Source: Bradyrhizobium sp. 186
GTDB lineage: Bacteria > Pseudomonadota > Alphaproteobacteria > Rhizobiales > Xanthobacteraceae
NCBI RefSeq assembly: GCF_023101685.1
Contig: NZ_CP082164.1
Span: 6,882,001 to 6,946,000 of the forward strand
Direction: 5' to 3'
DNA length: 64,000 nucleotides
Part shown: positions 18,348 to 30,375 of the stretch, piece by piece
Layout: every line of letters begins with the position of its first letter
Numbering within the stretch: position 1 is the stretch's first letter
Translations under genes and position numbers: made by a program
The notes under the pieces: model-generated
What the model was told of the DNA's origin: nothing
The model's input: only the letters and a program-made list of their open reading frames with translations
The model's database searches: none

Positions 18348-18674
18348 TCAGGCCGCGACCGCGACGCCCTTCTCGGACAAGAGCTGCTGCAATTCGCCGG
18401 CCTGGAACATCTCGCGGATGATGTCGCAACCGCCGACGAACTCGCCCTTCACATAGAGCTGCGGGATCGTCGGCCAGTTGGAGAAGGTCTTGATACCGTT
18501 GCGCAGTTCTGCGGATTCGAGAACGTTGAGGCCCTTATAGCCGACGCCGAGATGGTCGAGGATCTGGACGACCTGGCCGGAGAAACCGCACTGCGGAAAT
18601 TGCGGCGTGCCCTTCATGAACAGAACCACGTCGTTCGACTTCACTTCGTTGCCGATGAATTCCTCGATGCTCAT
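18348..18674 (-). CDS. grxD: Monothiol glutaredoxin Grx4/GrxD
   Basis: A 108-residue CGFS-type glutaredoxin: FMKGTPQFPQCGFSGQVVQIL holds the single active cysteine that, with glutathione, binds a [2Fe-2S] cluster; WPTIPQLYVKGEFVGGCDI is the cis-Pro and glutathione-binding part. It acts in Fe-S cluster delivery, usually with BolA, whose gene is 4 kb upstream on the same strand. In many Rhizobiales bolA and grxD are adjacent; here egtBD and ltrA lie between them. Confidence 0.96.
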   Translation of the reverse strand: MSIEEFIGNEVKSNDVVLFMKGTPQFPQCGFSGQVVQILDHLGVGYKGLNVLESAELRNGIKTFSNWPTIPQLYVKGEFVGGCDIIREMFQAGELQQLLSEKGVAVAA

Positions 18675-18750
18675 ATCCGTGTCCTTCTGGGGCAGAGCCC
18701 TCAACAATTGCTTCGGGCCGGCTCAGCCGATCTAACCCGATACTTGCCTA

Positions 18751-18780
18751 TATATGTAGCCCAAACCGTTGTGCATCCAA
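18751..18780 (-). promoter_or_regulatory. Candidate sigma-70 promoter of grxD
   Basis: On the minus strand TTGGAT (18780-18775) and CATATA (18756-18751) are 18 bp apart, about 75 bp before the grxD ATG, within a locally AT-rich patch that stands out from the GC-rich surroundings. Weak evidence; no mapped start. Confidence 0.35.
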
Positions 18781-18965
18781 AGTAAAATGGCGGCGACGAG
18801 ACCCGGGAGGTCGGCCTGAAGCCGGGCCGGCGGCATGGGCTGATGACGCCAATATCATCTCCGGGGAGGACTTTCATACCGTAGCGGAGCCCCTATCTAG
18901 GACGAACCCTGGTTTTGGAACCGGTCAACGCCAACAACGTTCTCTTGTCCTGTCTGGAGAAAAAC

Positions 18966-20213
18966 GTGACGAAACAAGCCTCCGCTACGGCCGCCTCCCC
19001 GCTTTCGTCACACTTCTCCGATCCGGGCGGCCTCGCCCAGGCGCTGGAGGACGCGTTTCTCACCGTCCGCAACGAGACCGAGCGCCGGGCTGCGCCGCTG
19101 TCGCCCGAAGACCAGCAGATCCAGTCCATGCCGGATGCGAGCCCAGCGAAATGGCACCGCGCCCACACCACCTGGTTTTGGGAGCAATTCGTGCTCGGTG
19201 AGCACTGTCCGGACTACCGACCCTTCCACCCGCACTTCGCGTTCCTGTTCAATTCATATTACGTCAGCGCCGGCCCCCGTCACGCCCGGAATCGCCGCGG
19301 CGACATCACCCGGCCAAGCGCCGATCAAGTGGGCGCCTATCGCAAGCATGTGGATGCGGCCGTGGTAAAACTCTTCCGCGAGGCCGGGACGGACAAGCTT
19401 CGGGCCATCGCGCCGCTGGTCGAGGTCGGGCTCAACCACGAGCAGCAGCACCAGGAATTGATGTTCACCGACATCCTGCACGCCTTCGCGCAGAGCCCGA
19501 TCCCGCCGGCCTACGATCCGGACTGGCGCTTCCCGGCCTCGACGCGCAGCGGCGAGGACTGGCTGACGCTAAACGAAGGCATCCATACCGTCGGCCATGT
19601 CGACGACAGCTTCCATTTCGACAACGAGAAGCCGGCGCATCGTGCGCTCGTCGGCCCGGTCAGCATCGCACGCAATCTCGTCACCAATGGCGAATGGCTC
19701 GCCTTCATGCGCGACGGCGGCTATCGGACCGCGACGTTGTGGCTGATGGACGGCTTTGCGACCGTGAACAACGAGTGTTGGGAGGCCCCCGGTCATTGGC
19801 GCGAGGTCGACGGTCAATGGCATGTCATGACGCTGGCCGGCCTCAGGCCCGTCGATCCCGGCGCACCGGTGTGCCACGTCAGCTACTATGAGGCGGATGC
19901 GTTTGCCCGCTGGGCAGGCAAGCATTTGCCGACCGAGATGGAATGGGAGGTCGCAGCGCGCGCCAGCCAGCTCAACGACGCCTTCGGCATCGTCTGGCAA
20001 TGGACCCGCAGCGCCTACGCTGCCTATCCCGGCTACCGCGCCATCGAAGGCGCGCTCGGCGAGTACAACGGCAAGTTCATGATCAACCAATTGGTGCTGC
20101 GTGGCTCCTCGCTTGCAACGCCTGACGGTCACAGCCGTATCACCTATCGCAACTTCTTCTACCCGCACCATCGCTGGCAATTCACGGGATTGCGGCTCGC
20201 CGACTACGACTGA
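18966..20213 (+). CDS. egtB: Ergothioneine biosynthesis protein EgtB (sulfoxide synthase)
   Basis: A 415-residue non-haem iron enzyme joining trimethylhistidine to a thiol donor with O2. The N-terminal DinB-like domain carries iron ligands in AKWHRAHTTWFWE and HEQQHQELMFTDIL (HxxxH); the C-terminal formylglycine-synthase-like fold begins near VGPVSIARNLVTNGEW and includes HLPTEMEWEVAAR and GIVWQWTRSAY. The GTG at 18966 is chosen because TGGAG precedes it; a TTG at 18915 is possible. It forms an operon with egtD. egtA, egtC and egtE are not in the window. Confidence 0.93.
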   Translation: MTKQASATAASPLSSHFSDPGGLAQALEDAFLTVRNETERRAAPLSPEDQQIQSMPDASPAKWHRAHTTWFWEQFVLGEHCPDYRPFHPHFAFLFNSYYVSAGPRHARNRRGDITRPSADQVGAYRKHVDAAVVKLFREAGTDKLRAIAPLVEVGLNHEQQHQELMFTDILHAFAQSPIPPAYDPDWRFPASTRSGEDWLTLNEGIHTVGHVDDSFHFDNEKPAHRALVGPVSIARNLVTNGEWLAFMRDGGYRTATLWLMDGFATVNNECWEAPGHWREVDGQWHVMTLAGLRPVDPGAPVCHVSYYEADAFARWAGKHLPTEMEWEVAARASQLNDAFGIVWQWTRSAYAAYPGYRAIEGALGEYNGKFMINQLVLRGSSLATPDGHSRITYRNFFYPHHRWQFTGLRLADYD

Positions 20214-20265
20214 GTAAATCATCCGACGATCAATGCGCGCCGGACAGCGCGTTCAGGAGAGTATC

Positions 20266-21237
20266 ATGAATGTGCACGCCAGCGCTTTGGCCGAAGCCCA
20301 TCTTCCCGACGAGCAGACGACTGCCTTCGCCCGCGAGGCCATCGAGGACCTGTCACAGCAGCCGAAACGGCTGTCGCCGAAATATTTCTACGACGCAACC
20401 GGATCGGAACTGTTCGAGGCGATCACGCGCCTGCCGGAATATTATCCGACGCGCACCGAGCTTGCGATCCTGAAGGAGCGCGGCAGCGAGATCACAAAGA
20501 TCATTCCGGAGCATGCGGCACTGGTCGAGTTCGGCGCCGGCGCCACGACCAAGGTCCGCTTGCTTCTCAACCATTGCAAGTTCGCAGCCTATGTACCCGT
20601 GGACATCTCCGGCGATTTCCTGAAGGCGCAGGCGAACGGCCTGAAGCGGGACTTCCCGTCGCTCGGCATCTATCCGGTGGCGGCCGACTTCACCACGCCG
20701 TTCGAGTTGCCCAAGACGGTTGCATCAATGCCCAAGGTCGGCTTCTTCCCCGGTTCGACGATCGGCAATTTCGAGCCGCAGGAAGCACAGGCCTTCCTGA
20801 AGAGCGCACGCACGATTCTCGGTCGGGGCGCGCAGATGATCATCGGCGCCGACCTCGAAAAGGAAGAGCGCGTGCTGCACGATGCCTACAACGACGCCGC
20901 CGGTATCACCGCGCGCTTCAACCTGAATGTTCTCGTGCGCATCAACCGCGAGCTCGGCGGTAATTTCGACCTCTCCGCCTTCACCCACCGCGCCATCTAC
21001 AACCGCGAGCGCCATCGCATCGAGATGCACCTGATCAGCAAGAAGAGCCAGACGGTACGCATGCTGGGCACCAGCTTCTCGTTCCGGGCGGGCGAGAGCA
21101 TCCACACGGAGAACAGCTACAAATACAGCCTCGAACGCTTCGCCGCGCTGGCGCAGGGTGCCGGCTGGTGGGTGCGCGAGACCTGGACGGACGCGGCGAA
21201 AATGTTCTCCGTGCACGCGCTGGAGGCAGTGGAGTAA
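20266..21237 (+). CDS. egtD: L-histidine N(alpha)-methyltransferase EgtD
   Basis: A 323-residue SAM-dependent enzyme making hercynine from histidine, the first step of ergothioneine synthesis. Signatures: SPKYFYDATGSELFEAITRLPEYYPTRTE, the SAM motif ALVEFGAGATTKVRLLL, FFPGSTIGNFEPQEA, and the C-terminal IHTENSYKYSLERF. CAGGAGA precedes the ATG at 20266, 52 bp after egtB. The operon ends in a hairpin facing ltrA. Confidence 0.95.
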   Translation: MNVHASALAEAHLPDEQTTAFAREAIEDLSQQPKRLSPKYFYDATGSELFEAITRLPEYYPTRTELAILKERGSEITKIIPEHAALVEFGAGATTKVRLLLNHCKFAAYVPVDISGDFLKAQANGLKRDFPSLGIYPVAADFTTPFELPKTVASMPKVGFFPGSTIGNFEPQEAQAFLKSARTILGRGAQMIIGADLEKEERVLHDAYNDAAGITARFNLNVLVRINRELGGNFDLSAFTHRAIYNRERHRIEMHLISKKSQTVRMLGTSFSFRAGESIHTENSYKYSLERFAALAQGAGWWVRETWTDAAKMFSVHALEAVE

Positions 21238-21279
21238 GCTCTCCAGCGCTTGTCGTTGAACGAACCGGCTCAATAGAAT

Positions 21280-21300
21280 CCGTCGGACTTTGGCCGACGG
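21280..21300. terminator. Hairpin between convergent egtD and ltrA-like gene
   Basis: A 7-bp stem CCGTCGG / CCGACGG with a 7-base loop lies 43 bp after the egtD stop and directly before the convergent gene's stop. It likely serves both strands; the U tract is poor. Confidence 0.5.
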
Positions 21301-21301
21301 T

Positions 21302-22495
21302 TCAATGTTCCACTGCCTCGCCCGGCTTCGACCCCAGCGACACCGACTCCCATACCGCGACCACGATCATGATCACGGTCGTCGCGACCGACAGCCATAA
21401 AGGCGACAGCTCCCCGGCGAACCAGCTCAGCACCAGAAGCAGGATGATGCCGATGCCGTGCGAGAGCTGGAGGAAGCCGCGGATCGCGTGCTTGAACAGG
21501 ATGGTGCCGACCAGGAAGACCAGCGGCCCGCCGACCGTGCTCACGATGGTCCGGATGTCGGAATGTCCGGCCGGATGCTTCAGTACCAGTTCGTCCGAGA
21601 CCGCGGTCAGGATGATGCCGGCGACGATCGGCATGTGCAGATAGGTATAGGCAAGCCGCGCCAGCCGGCCGGATTCGGCGGTCTTCGATATCCGCTCGGA
21701 GCCGGCCTCCGCGCCCTTGTGGAAATAGATCCACCACATCGCGATGCTGCCGGCCAGCGCCGAGACGAAGGCGAGGATGTTGTCAGCGGTCCAGTCCAGC
21801 TCGGCGAAGGTCGCGCCGTTGACGACGACGGCTTCACCGAGCGCGATGATGATGAAGCCGGCGCAGCGCTCGGCCATGTGACCGCCTTCGACGGCCCAGG
21901 CCTCGACCGACGAGAAGCCCAGCTTGGGGACCCAGAAGCGGACCGCCGGCGAGATGTACTCCCACGTGACCGCCGCGATCCAGAGCCATAGCCGCGTTTC
22001 TCCCTCGAAAAAGCCGCCTGTAATCCACAAGACCGCAGAGATCGAGAGCCACGTCAGGATGCGAATGGCGTTATGACGGACCGGTAGCCGATGGCGCGGG
22101 GTCGCGAACAGCCAGAACGCAGTGCGTCCGACCTGCATCGCCGCGTAGGCCATCGCGAACCACAGGCCGCGCCCCTCAAAAGCGGTGGGGATCGTCGTCG
22201 ACAGCACGAGGCCGCCCAGCATCATCAGGAAGAGCAGGATGCGGACCGGCGTCAACTCGGGATTGAGCCAGTTGGTGACCCAGGCGGTGTAGACCCACAC
22301 CCACCACACGGCGAGAAACAGCACCGTGACGTGCACCGCGCCGAGCGGCGTGAAGTGGTGCAACAGCGTGTGCGAGACTTGCGTGATAGCGAAGACGAAG
22401 ACGAGGTCGAAGAACAGCTCGGCATTGGTGACGCGGCTGTGCTGGTTCGGCACGATGACGCGAAACATCGCACCGCGCGGGTTGTCCGCAGCCAT
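21302..22495 (-). CDS. Low temperature requirement protein A family membrane protein
   Basis: A 397-residue protein with about ten hydrophobic helices. The opening VTNAELFFDLVFVFAITQVSH is the family hallmark, and the ALGEAVVVNGATF segment is typical. The family was named from a Listeria cold-growth gene; its biochemical role is unknown. The ATG at 22495 has GGGGAGA upstream; a GTG one codon earlier is possible. It lies between bolA and grxD on the same strand. Confidence 0.85.
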   Translation of the reverse strand: MAADNPRGAMFRVIVPNQHSRVTNAELFFDLVFVFAITQVSHTLLHHFTPLGAVHVTVLFLAVWWVWVYTAWVTNWLNPELTPVRILLFLMMLGGLVLSTTIPTAFEGRGLWFAMAYAAMQVGRTAFWLFATPRHRLPVRHNAIRILTWLSISAVLWITGGFFEGETRLWLWIAAVTWEYISPAVRFWVPKLGFSSVEAWAVEGGHMAERCAGFIIIALGEAVVVNGATFAELDWTADNILAFVSALAGSIAMWWIYFHKGAEAGSERISKTAESGRLARLAYTYLHMPIVAGIILTAVSDELVLKHPAGHSDIRTIVSTVGGPLVFLVGTILFKHAIRGFLQLSHGIGIILLLVLSWFAGELSPLWLSVATTVIMIVVAVWESVSLGSKPGEAVEH

Positions 22496-22537
22496 CACCG
22501 TCTCCCCGTCACGCGATCAGATCAGGTGCTCGTCAGA

Positions 22538-22792
22538 TCAAGTACCCGGCACCCCAGGTCCGCCAGGTACCCCGGTTTGCAGCGCCAGCGCATGCAGCAC
22601 GCCGCCCATCTGGCCCTGCAGCGACTGGTAGACGATCTGATGCTGCTGGACGCGGGATTTGCCGCGGAAGGATTCCGCGATCACGGTCGCGGCATAGTGG
22701 TCGCCGTCGCCGGCGAGGTCACGGATCGTCACCTCGGCATCGGGGATCGCTGCCTTGATCATCGCCTCGATATCGTGGGCGTCCATTGGCAT
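22538..22792 (-). CDS. bolA: BolA family protein
   Basis: An 84-residue BolA/IbaG-type protein. It begins MPMDAHDIEAMIKAAIPDAEVTI and holds GDGDHYAATVIAESFRGKSRVQQHQIVYQSL, with the conserved His before Y and in the C-terminal helix that help bind a shared Fe-S cluster with Grx4. The tail is GP-rich. It lies within the pur-bolA-grx backbone; the partner grxD is in this window. Confidence 0.92.
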   Translation of the reverse strand: MPMDAHDIEAMIKAAIPDAEVTIRDLAGDGDHYAATVIAESFRGKSRVQQHQIVYQSLQGQMGGVLHALALQTGVPGGPGVPGT

Positions 22793-22987
22793 TCGGGTCT
22801 CGCTCCATATCTCGGCCTCAAATCAGCCTCGTCGTCGAATCGCTGCCGGGGTCCCCAGACCGGCAAGGCCAAACTTAGCGTGAACGGCCTTCTACGTCAC
22901 GCCTTGAGGCACTATATCGGTGATCCCACCGGATAAAGGCACGACAAAGTGCCGCGCGCGGCAGATTGATCGAAAAGGCGTGAAGTC

Positions 22988-23347
22988 ATGAAGCTCCCAG
23001 GGCCCGACCACCCCATCACCATCACCCCAACCCCTCGGCGCGTCCGCGTGACGGCGGGCAACATCGTGATCGCGGAGACCACCAAGGCGCTGACGCTGAA
23101 GGAGGCCAAATATCCGGCGGTGCAATATGTGCCGCGAGAGGACACCAACATGGCGCTGCTGGAGCGCACCGACCGCGTCACCCACTGCCCCTACAAGGGG
23201 GATGCGAGCTATTACAGCATCAAGGCCGACGGCAAGACCCTCGACAATGCAATCTGGACCTACGAGACGCCCTTCCCCGCCATGGAAGAGATTTCCGGCC
23301 ATCTCGCGTTCTATCCGGACAAGGTGAAGATCGAGGAAGTGGCGTAG
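22988..23347 (+). CDS. DUF427 domain protein
   Basis: A 119-residue protein with the DUF427 pattern: RVRVTAGNIVIAETTKALTLKEAKYPAVQYVPREDTNMALLERTD, then THCPYKGDASYYSI and AIWTYETPFPAMEEISGHLAFYPDKV. The family is common beside unrelated genes; it has a conserved His/Tyr pocket but no agreed function. Divergent from bolA by 195 bp and followed by a palindromic repeat. Confidence 0.88.
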   Translation: MKLPGPDHPITITPTPRRVRVTAGNIVIAETTKALTLKEAKYPAVQYVPREDTNMALLERTDRVTHCPYKGDASYYSIKADGKTLDNAIWTYETPFPAMEEISGHLAFYPDKVKIEEVA

Positions 23348-23364
23348 TTCCACATAAGCCTTCC

Positions 23365-23454
23365 GTCATGGCCGGGCTTGTCCCGGCCATCCGCGTTCTT
23401 GGCTACCGTGGATACGAAAGAACGTGGATGCCCGGGACAAGCCCGGGCATGACG
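23365..23454. repeat. Palindromic intergenic repeat (family B)
   Basis: The two ends are related inverted units: GTCATGGCCGGGCTTGTCCCGGCCATCC at the left and GGATGCCCGGGACAAGCCCGGGCATGAC at the right, with GTTCTTGG...AAGAACGTGG between. A second member lies at 33895-34010. A bacterial intergenic mosaic-type repeat; it sits between convergent genes and could act as a terminator. Confidence 0.75.
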
Positions 23455-23478
23455 ACTGAGAATGCTGGAGCAGCGGGG

Positions 23479-23652
23479 CTACGCCCTGAAGACCGTGAGC
23501 CCCAGTATCAGCAGCACCAGGAAGATCACGACGAAGACGTAGAACAGGAAGCGGGCGATGTCGGCCGAGGCAGCCGAGATGCCGGTGAAGCCGAGCACGC
23601 CGGCCACGATCGAAACCAGCAGGAAGATCAGCGCCCATTTCAGGATAGTCAT
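23479..23652 (-). CDS. DUF1328 small membrane protein
   Basis: A 57-residue protein with two helices (about 3-24 and 33-54): [21 protein letters not shown] and [18 protein letters not shown]. This is the conserved DUF1328 (YtjA-like) family of unknown function. The ATG at 23652 has GGAG about 7 bases upstream; a GTG five codons earlier is less likely. Confidence 0.87.
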   Translation of the reverse strand: MTILKWALIFLLVSIVAGVLGFTGISAASADIARFLFYVFVVIFLVLLILGLTVFRA

Positions 23653-23832
23653 CGCCAACTCCGACACAGGTGCAGCTTATCGCGGCCCCTCAATCTTTTC
23701 GCGAGTGCTAACTTCCCTGCGCGGGACTGGTTCCTGACCAGGGCCCACGGGCGGCGCGGCATAAACTGCCCTTGCTGAATCGGGTTCCCGGCGGCACAGT
23801 CTGGCCGGGACAGAAGCGCGACCGGGGCGGCC

Positions 23833-25023
23833 ATGATGACGATGTCACACTCAGCGACGATCGGTGCAGAGGTGCACGCCGCGCCGAAGAGCAAGGTGCG
23901 CAATCTGTCGCTCGACCGCGTCCGCACCTTCCTGACGCTGGTGGTGCTGCTCCATCACGCGGTGATCCCCTACACGCATTTCGGTCACACCGATCCAGTC
24001 TCCTGGATCGGCTTCGACGTCGTCGTGCTCGCCACCGACAGCTTCTTCATGGCGATGTTCTTCTTCCTGTCGGGCTTGTTTGCGTGGTCGGGCATCGCCC
24101 GCAAGGGCGCGCTGAACTATCTGGCAGATCGCCTGCTTCGGCTTGGCCTGCCATTCGTGATCTGCGCATTCACGATCATTCCGCTCGCCTATTACGCCAT
24201 CTCGCTCCGACACCATCCCGAGATCGGCTTTTCGGAGTACTGGTGGAATATGGTCACGAAGGGCCCGTGGCCGAGCGGGCCGATCTGGTTCCTTTGGGTC
24301 CTGCTCGGCTTTGACGTGGTGGCCTGCATATTGCATCGGCTGTCACCCAACCTGCTCGATCCGATCAACCGCCTCTCGCTGCACGGTCGCCGTCGGCCCG
24401 AGTTGTTCTTCGCGGTCATGTTTACCGTCACCGCGGTGTTCTATGTTCCCGGACTGATGCTTTATGGACCAAGCAGCTGGTTCGAATTCGGGCCGTTCTC
24501 GGTGCAGCACGGGCGCGTGATGCTCTATGCGAGCTACTTCTTTTTCGGTGCCGGGATCGGCGTCGCGAATATGGATCGCGGCCTGCTCGCGGTAGACGGC
24601 CGGATGGCGAGGGTCAGCTGGGACTGGATGGTCTTGGCGATCGTTCCGTATTGCCTGCTCTGGGTGCTGATCTTCATCAAGCGCGAAATACTGGGAAATC
24701 CGTCGCCGCTGCCGAACTGGTATGAGGGGCTTTATGCCATCTGCTTCGCTGTCTTCAGCGTGGCCATCATGTTTCTGATCCTGGCCTTTTTCCAGAGGTT
24801 CAGACAATCAGGCTCGGCCAAGCTGCTCGATCCGATGCAGGCGGACGCCTACGGCATGTTTTTGGTGCACTACCCGATCGCGCTTTGGCTGCAATACTGG
24901 CTGTTCGACTATGAGCTGCCAGCGATCGTCAAGGCGACGATCGGCTTCGTGCTAACGGTCGCGTTCAGTTGGGCGCTAACGCGCGCCTTGCGCCAGATTC
25001 CCGGGGCAACGAAGGTACTGTGA
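23833..25023 (+). CDS. Acyltransferase family 3 membrane protein
   Basis: A 396-residue polytopic protein of the OafA/MdoC-type acyltransferase family, which modifies glycans or lipids at the membrane. The family start SLDRVRTFLTLVVLLHHAVIPYTHF contains the R-x10-H motif, and FFLSGLFAWSGIARKG the F-x-S-G motif. About ten helices follow, ending MFLVHYPIALWLQYWLF. It is convergent with purL, stops 27 bp apart. The acceptor molecule is unknown. Confidence 0.85.
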   Translation: MMTMSHSATIGAEVHAAPKSKVRNLSLDRVRTFLTLVVLLHHAVIPYTHFGHTDPVSWIGFDVVVLATDSFFMAMFFFLSGLFAWSGIARKGALNYLADRLLRLGLPFVICAFTIIPLAYYAISLRHHPEIGFSEYWWNMVTKGPWPSGPIWFLWVLLGFDVVACILHRLSPNLLDPINRLSLHGRRRPELFFAVMFTVTAVFYVPGLMLYGPSSWFEFGPFSVQHGRVMLYASYFFFGAGIGVANMDRGLLAVDGRMARVSWDWMVLAIVPYCLLWVLIFIKREILGNPSPLPNWYEGLYAICFAVFSVAIMFLILAFFQRFRQSGSAKLLDPMQADAYGMFLVHYPIALWLQYWLFDYELPAIVKATIGFVLTVAFSWALTRALRQIPGATKVL

Positions 25024-25050
25024 CACTGACGGTCTCCGTCATTGCGCAGC

Positions 25051-27261
<2,211 letters not shown>

Positions 27262-27444
27262 GGATTCGAGGCTTTCGGCGGGGTTGGCCGTTCTTAGGAA
27301 CATCGGGGGCTCACGAAAAGCCCTTTATGACGCATTTTCCCGCTGTCCCACGTTTTGCGGCCGGGGGGATGCGGGAACAGGAATTGCAAGGTACGGACGG
27401 ATCGGATTTAAGGGCTAAAGACCGGTAATTGAAGGCCCATTTCC

Positions 27445-27924
27445 TTGCACGAATTGACCAAAGCGCCCCCGCCCCGCCGCCCCGCCCTCCACATCGCCAC
27501 CGAGGGCGAGTTCAAGGGCTGGCGGACCTGGATTCGCGATAGCTTTGAGAGCCATATTGGCCCGTTCTGGCACAAGATCGAGGAGGACGGCAGCGTCCGC
27601 TCCGCCTTTCGGGTCGAGAAAAAGCACCTCAACGGCTCGGGCAACGTCCATGGCGGATGTTTCATGGCGTTTGCCGACTATTGCCTGTTTGCGATCGCAA
27701 CCCGCGAACTGGATGGGCCGGCCGTGACGACCAATTTCGCCTGCGACTTCCTCGACGGTGCACGGGAGGGTGAGCTGATCGAATGCGTGGGCGAAGTCTC
27801 CCGCGCCGGAGGCTCGCTGATCTTTTTGCGCGGCAAGATGATGTCCGGCGGGCGGCCGCTGTTCACCTTCTCCGGCACGATCAGGCGGGTGAAGCGGAAG
27901 CCGGCACTCCAGGCAAACCCATAG
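27445..27924 (+). CDS. PaaI-family hotdog thioesterase
   Basis: A 159-residue hotdog-fold protein. HLNGSGNVHGGCFMAFADYCLF is the PaaI-type active region (HGG with Asp in the following helix), and the C-terminal strand is LIFLRGKMMSGGRPLFTFSGTIR. It would hydrolyse an acyl-CoA thioester. The start is a TTG at 27445; no ATG is available before the fold. Divergent from purL; downstream lie the remains of a transporter gene. Confidence 0.82.
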   Translation: MHELTKAPPPRRPALHIATEGEFKGWRTWIRDSFESHIGPFWHKIEEDGSVRSAFRVEKKHLNGSGNVHGGCFMAFADYCLFAIATRELDGPAVTTNFACDFLDGAREGELIECVGEVSRAGGSLIFLRGKMMSGGRPLFTFSGTIRRVKRKPALQANP

Positions 27925-27961
27925 CTCGACGCCTTCCCTTTTCGCGTGCCCTCGCCCACTG

Positions 27962-28534
27962 TTGCGCAAGCGCTTTCGCACCGGGGAGCAAGAACAAGGT
28001 GCCGCAGAGCACATCGCCGACGGGTCGCACGATGGCGTCCGCCTCGCCGGCACCGTCGTCATCGTCGGCGTCGATGCGCTGCGCGGCTTCGGCAGCGAGA
28101 TTTTTGCGGAGATCGCGATCCTGCTCGCCACCATTTCGCCTGCGCGACGATCTTCGGACTGTGCCTGTCAGAGTACGACCCGATGGTGGTGGCGGCCGGC
28201 TCGCTGCTGTTCGGCGGCCTCGTGCTGCTGCCGCTCTCGCTCCTCATCGACCCAGCCCTGGACGCTGCACCCGACGCCAACGGCGATCGTTGCCACGGTC
28301 GTCATGGGCATCGTCTCCAGCGCGCTGGCGCTGATGCTGTTCTACATCTGCCTCGGGCGGCTCGGCACGCTGACGACGAACGCGCAGGGCTATATGCGCA
28401 TCCCGATCGGCGTCGGGCTATCGGTGCTGCTGCTCGGCGAGAGCGTGCTGTTGAATCTGGCGCTGGGACTGCTGCTGGTCATGGCAGGCGTTGCCGCCAT
28501 GACCGTGCCTGCCGAACGGCTGAAGCTGCGTTAG
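27962..28534 (+). pseudogene. Decayed EamA/DMT-family transporter
   Basis: Translations in two frames together give the C-terminal half of a drug/metabolite transporter. Frame of 27962: GTVVIVGVDALRGFGSEIFAEIAILLATIS; near 28135 the match moves to another frame (ATIFGLCLSEYDPMVVAAGSLLFGGLVLLPLSL); near 28256 it returns (TAIVATVVMGIVSSALALMLFYICLGRLG ... to the TAG at 28534). The N-terminal repeat of five helices is missing. Two compensating frameshifts plus a 5' deletion make it non-functional. Confidence 0.75.
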
Positions 28535-28537
28535 CTA

Positions 28538-29509
28538 TTACTTGGCGTCGTCCGCCAGCATTTTCCGGTACTTCTCGACGTCGCGCGTCACGAGTTGCTG
28601 AAGCAGCTCCGGCGCATGTTCGTTGTCGTCGGGCGCAACGGTCGAGAGATCGGCAAAACGCTTTTTCACCGCGTCGGTCTCAACCGCCGTGCGCGCGGCG
28701 GCGTTCAGCTTGGCGATGACGGCCGGAGGCGTGCCCTGGGGCGCGAACAGGCCGTTCCAGCCCTGCGCCTCGAATTCGGGCAGCCCCGCTTCAGCGGAAT
28801 TGGGCAGATCGGACAGCGTGGCCAGCCGCACGGTCGAGCCAACCACGAGGCCCCTCACCAGCTTGTCGTTGATCGATTGCGAGACGGAGGCCGCTGCGTC
28901 GCAGACGCCGTCGATCTGGCTGCCGATCGCATCGGTCAGCGCGGGCGCCGCGCCGCGATAGCCGACCAGCGTTGCGTCGATCCCGGCGGCCGTGACGAAG
29001 CTCTTGCAGATCAGGTAATTCGAGGAGCCGACGCCGGCATGGCCGAGATTGATCTTGCCGGGATTGGCCTTGGCGTAGGCGATGAACTCCTTGAGGTCCT
29101 TCGCCGGAAAATCTTTCCGCACGGCGACGATGCCGAACGTTTTCGCCACCATCGCAATCGGCACGAAGGAGTCCGGCGTGAACGGGAGCTTGGGATAGAT
29201 CGTATAGGTCGCGGCGTTGGTCCCGGCATTGCCGATCGCAATGGTGTAGCCGTCCGGCTCGGCGCGGGAGGCGCGCGCCAGCGCGGTCGAGCCACCGGCG
29301 CCGGCGACGTTCTCGATCACGATGGTCTGGCCGAGTGCGATGCCCATCTGCTCGGCGACCGTGCGCGCGATCACGTCCGAGGTACCGCCGGCCGCGAACG
29401 GCACGATCATGGTGATCGGACGCTTGGGAAACTCCTGCGCGAACGCAGCAGCCGCGAATGAGAGCACCGCGAGCGCGGCGAGACACCGCTTCAACACGAA
29501 CGAAATCAC
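28538..29509 (-). CDS. Bug-type (tripartite tricarboxylate transporter) binding protein
   Basis: A 323-residue periplasmic protein: signal peptide (about 1-24, ending AFAQ), then [30 protein letters not shown], the Bug/TctC-family opening, and the conserved GGSTALARA and [18 protein letters not shown] segments. Its GTG start overlaps the purQ stop (GTGA), so translation is coupled to a purine gene although TctA/TctB membrane partners are absent. The ligand is probably a carboxylate by family; unproven. Confidence 0.9.
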   Translation of the reverse strand: MISFVLKRCLAALAVLSFAAAAFAQEFPKRPITMIVPFAAGGTSDVIARTVAEQMGIALGQTIVIENVAGAGGSTALARASRAEPDGYTIAIGNAGTNAATYTIYPKLPFTPDSFVPIAMVAKTFGIVAVRKDFPAKDLKEFIAYAKANPGKINLGHAGVGSSNYLICKSFVTAAGIDATLVGYRGAAPALTDAIGSQIDGVCDAAASVSQSINDKLVRGLVVGSTVRLATLSDLPNSAEAGLPEFEAQGWNGLFAPQGTPPAVIAKLNAAARTAVETDAVKKRFADLSTVAPDDNEHAPELLQQLVTRDVEKYRKMLADDAK

Positions 29510-30207
29510 GCGGCCTTTTCCAGGTGCTGGACCAGGCCGGCGAACAGGCCGCGACCGTCGGTGCAGCCCATGATATCTTCGACGTGGTTTTCGGGATGGG
29601 GCATCATGCCGAGCACGTTGCCCTTGTCGTTGACGAGGCCGGCGATGGAATGCGCCGCGCCGTTGATATTGTGGGCCTCGTCGACCACGCCGTCGGCGGA
29701 GCAGTAGCGATAGAGCACCCGCCCCTCGCCTTCGAGCCGCTTGATGGTCTCTTCATCCGCCTCGTAATTGCCCTCGCCATGCGCGACGGGCACACGGATC
29801 ACCTGCCCCGCATTGTAGCCGCGGGTGAACGGCGTGTCGGAGCGTTCGACGCGCAGATGCACGTCGTGACAGATGAATTTCAGCCGCGCATTGCGCATCA
29901 ACACGCCCGGCAGCAGACCGGATTCGCAGAGGATCTGAAAGCCGTTGCAGACGCCAAGCACGAGGCCACCCTTGGCCGCATAGTCGCGCACCGCGTCCAT
30001 CACCGGCGCGCGCGCGGCAATCGCGCCACAGCGCAGATAGTCGCCGTAGGAGAAGCCGCCCGGCACCACCACGAGGTCGGTGCCGGCAGGAAGCGACGTC
30101 TCGGCGTGCCACACCATCGCAGGCTCGTTGCCCGAGATCAGCTTCAGCGCGCGCGCCATGTCGCGCTCGCGGTTGATTCCGGGAAAGACGAGGATTGCGG
30201 CTTTCAT
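29506..30207 (-). CDS. purQ: Phosphoribosylformylglycinamidine synthase subunit PurQ
   Basis: A 233-residue class I glutamine amidotransferase giving ammonia to PurL. Signatures: [30 protein letters not shown], the nucleophile elbow [11 protein letters not shown], and the His/Glu pair in [10 protein letters not shown]. The last codons overlap the start of the Bug-type gene. The usual neighbours purS and purL are 1.5 and 2 kb away because other genes have been inserted. Confidence 0.97.
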   Translation of the reverse strand: MKAAILVFPGINRERDMARALKLISGNEPAMVWHAETSLPAGTDLVVVPGGFSYGDYLRCGAIAARAPVMDAVRDYAAKGGLVLGVCNGFQILCESGLLPGVLMRNARLKFICHDVHLRVERSDTPFTRGYNAGQVIRVPVAHGEGNYEADEETIKRLEGEGRVLYRYCSADGVVDEAHNINGAAHSIAGLVNDKGNVLGMMPHPENHVEDIMGCTDGRGLFAGLVQHLEKAA

Positions 30208-30375
30208 GGTTCAGGTTCCGATAGTGGCGGGAATCGGGTTGGCCGGCAGGGCCAAATCCTAAACAGACATAACCATTTGACGGGGATTTTACCAGTGCTA
30301 GCCTCGCCGGGTCGCCTTGTGCACAGGCCATAGCCGATCGCATTCGGCCCAACGATGTTGCCCGGGATTGCAACC

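Noticed and set aside
27783..28334. 183-codon frame downstream of the thioesterase
   Set aside because: Arg/Ser-rich out-of-frame shadow of the thioesterase and DMT remnant.
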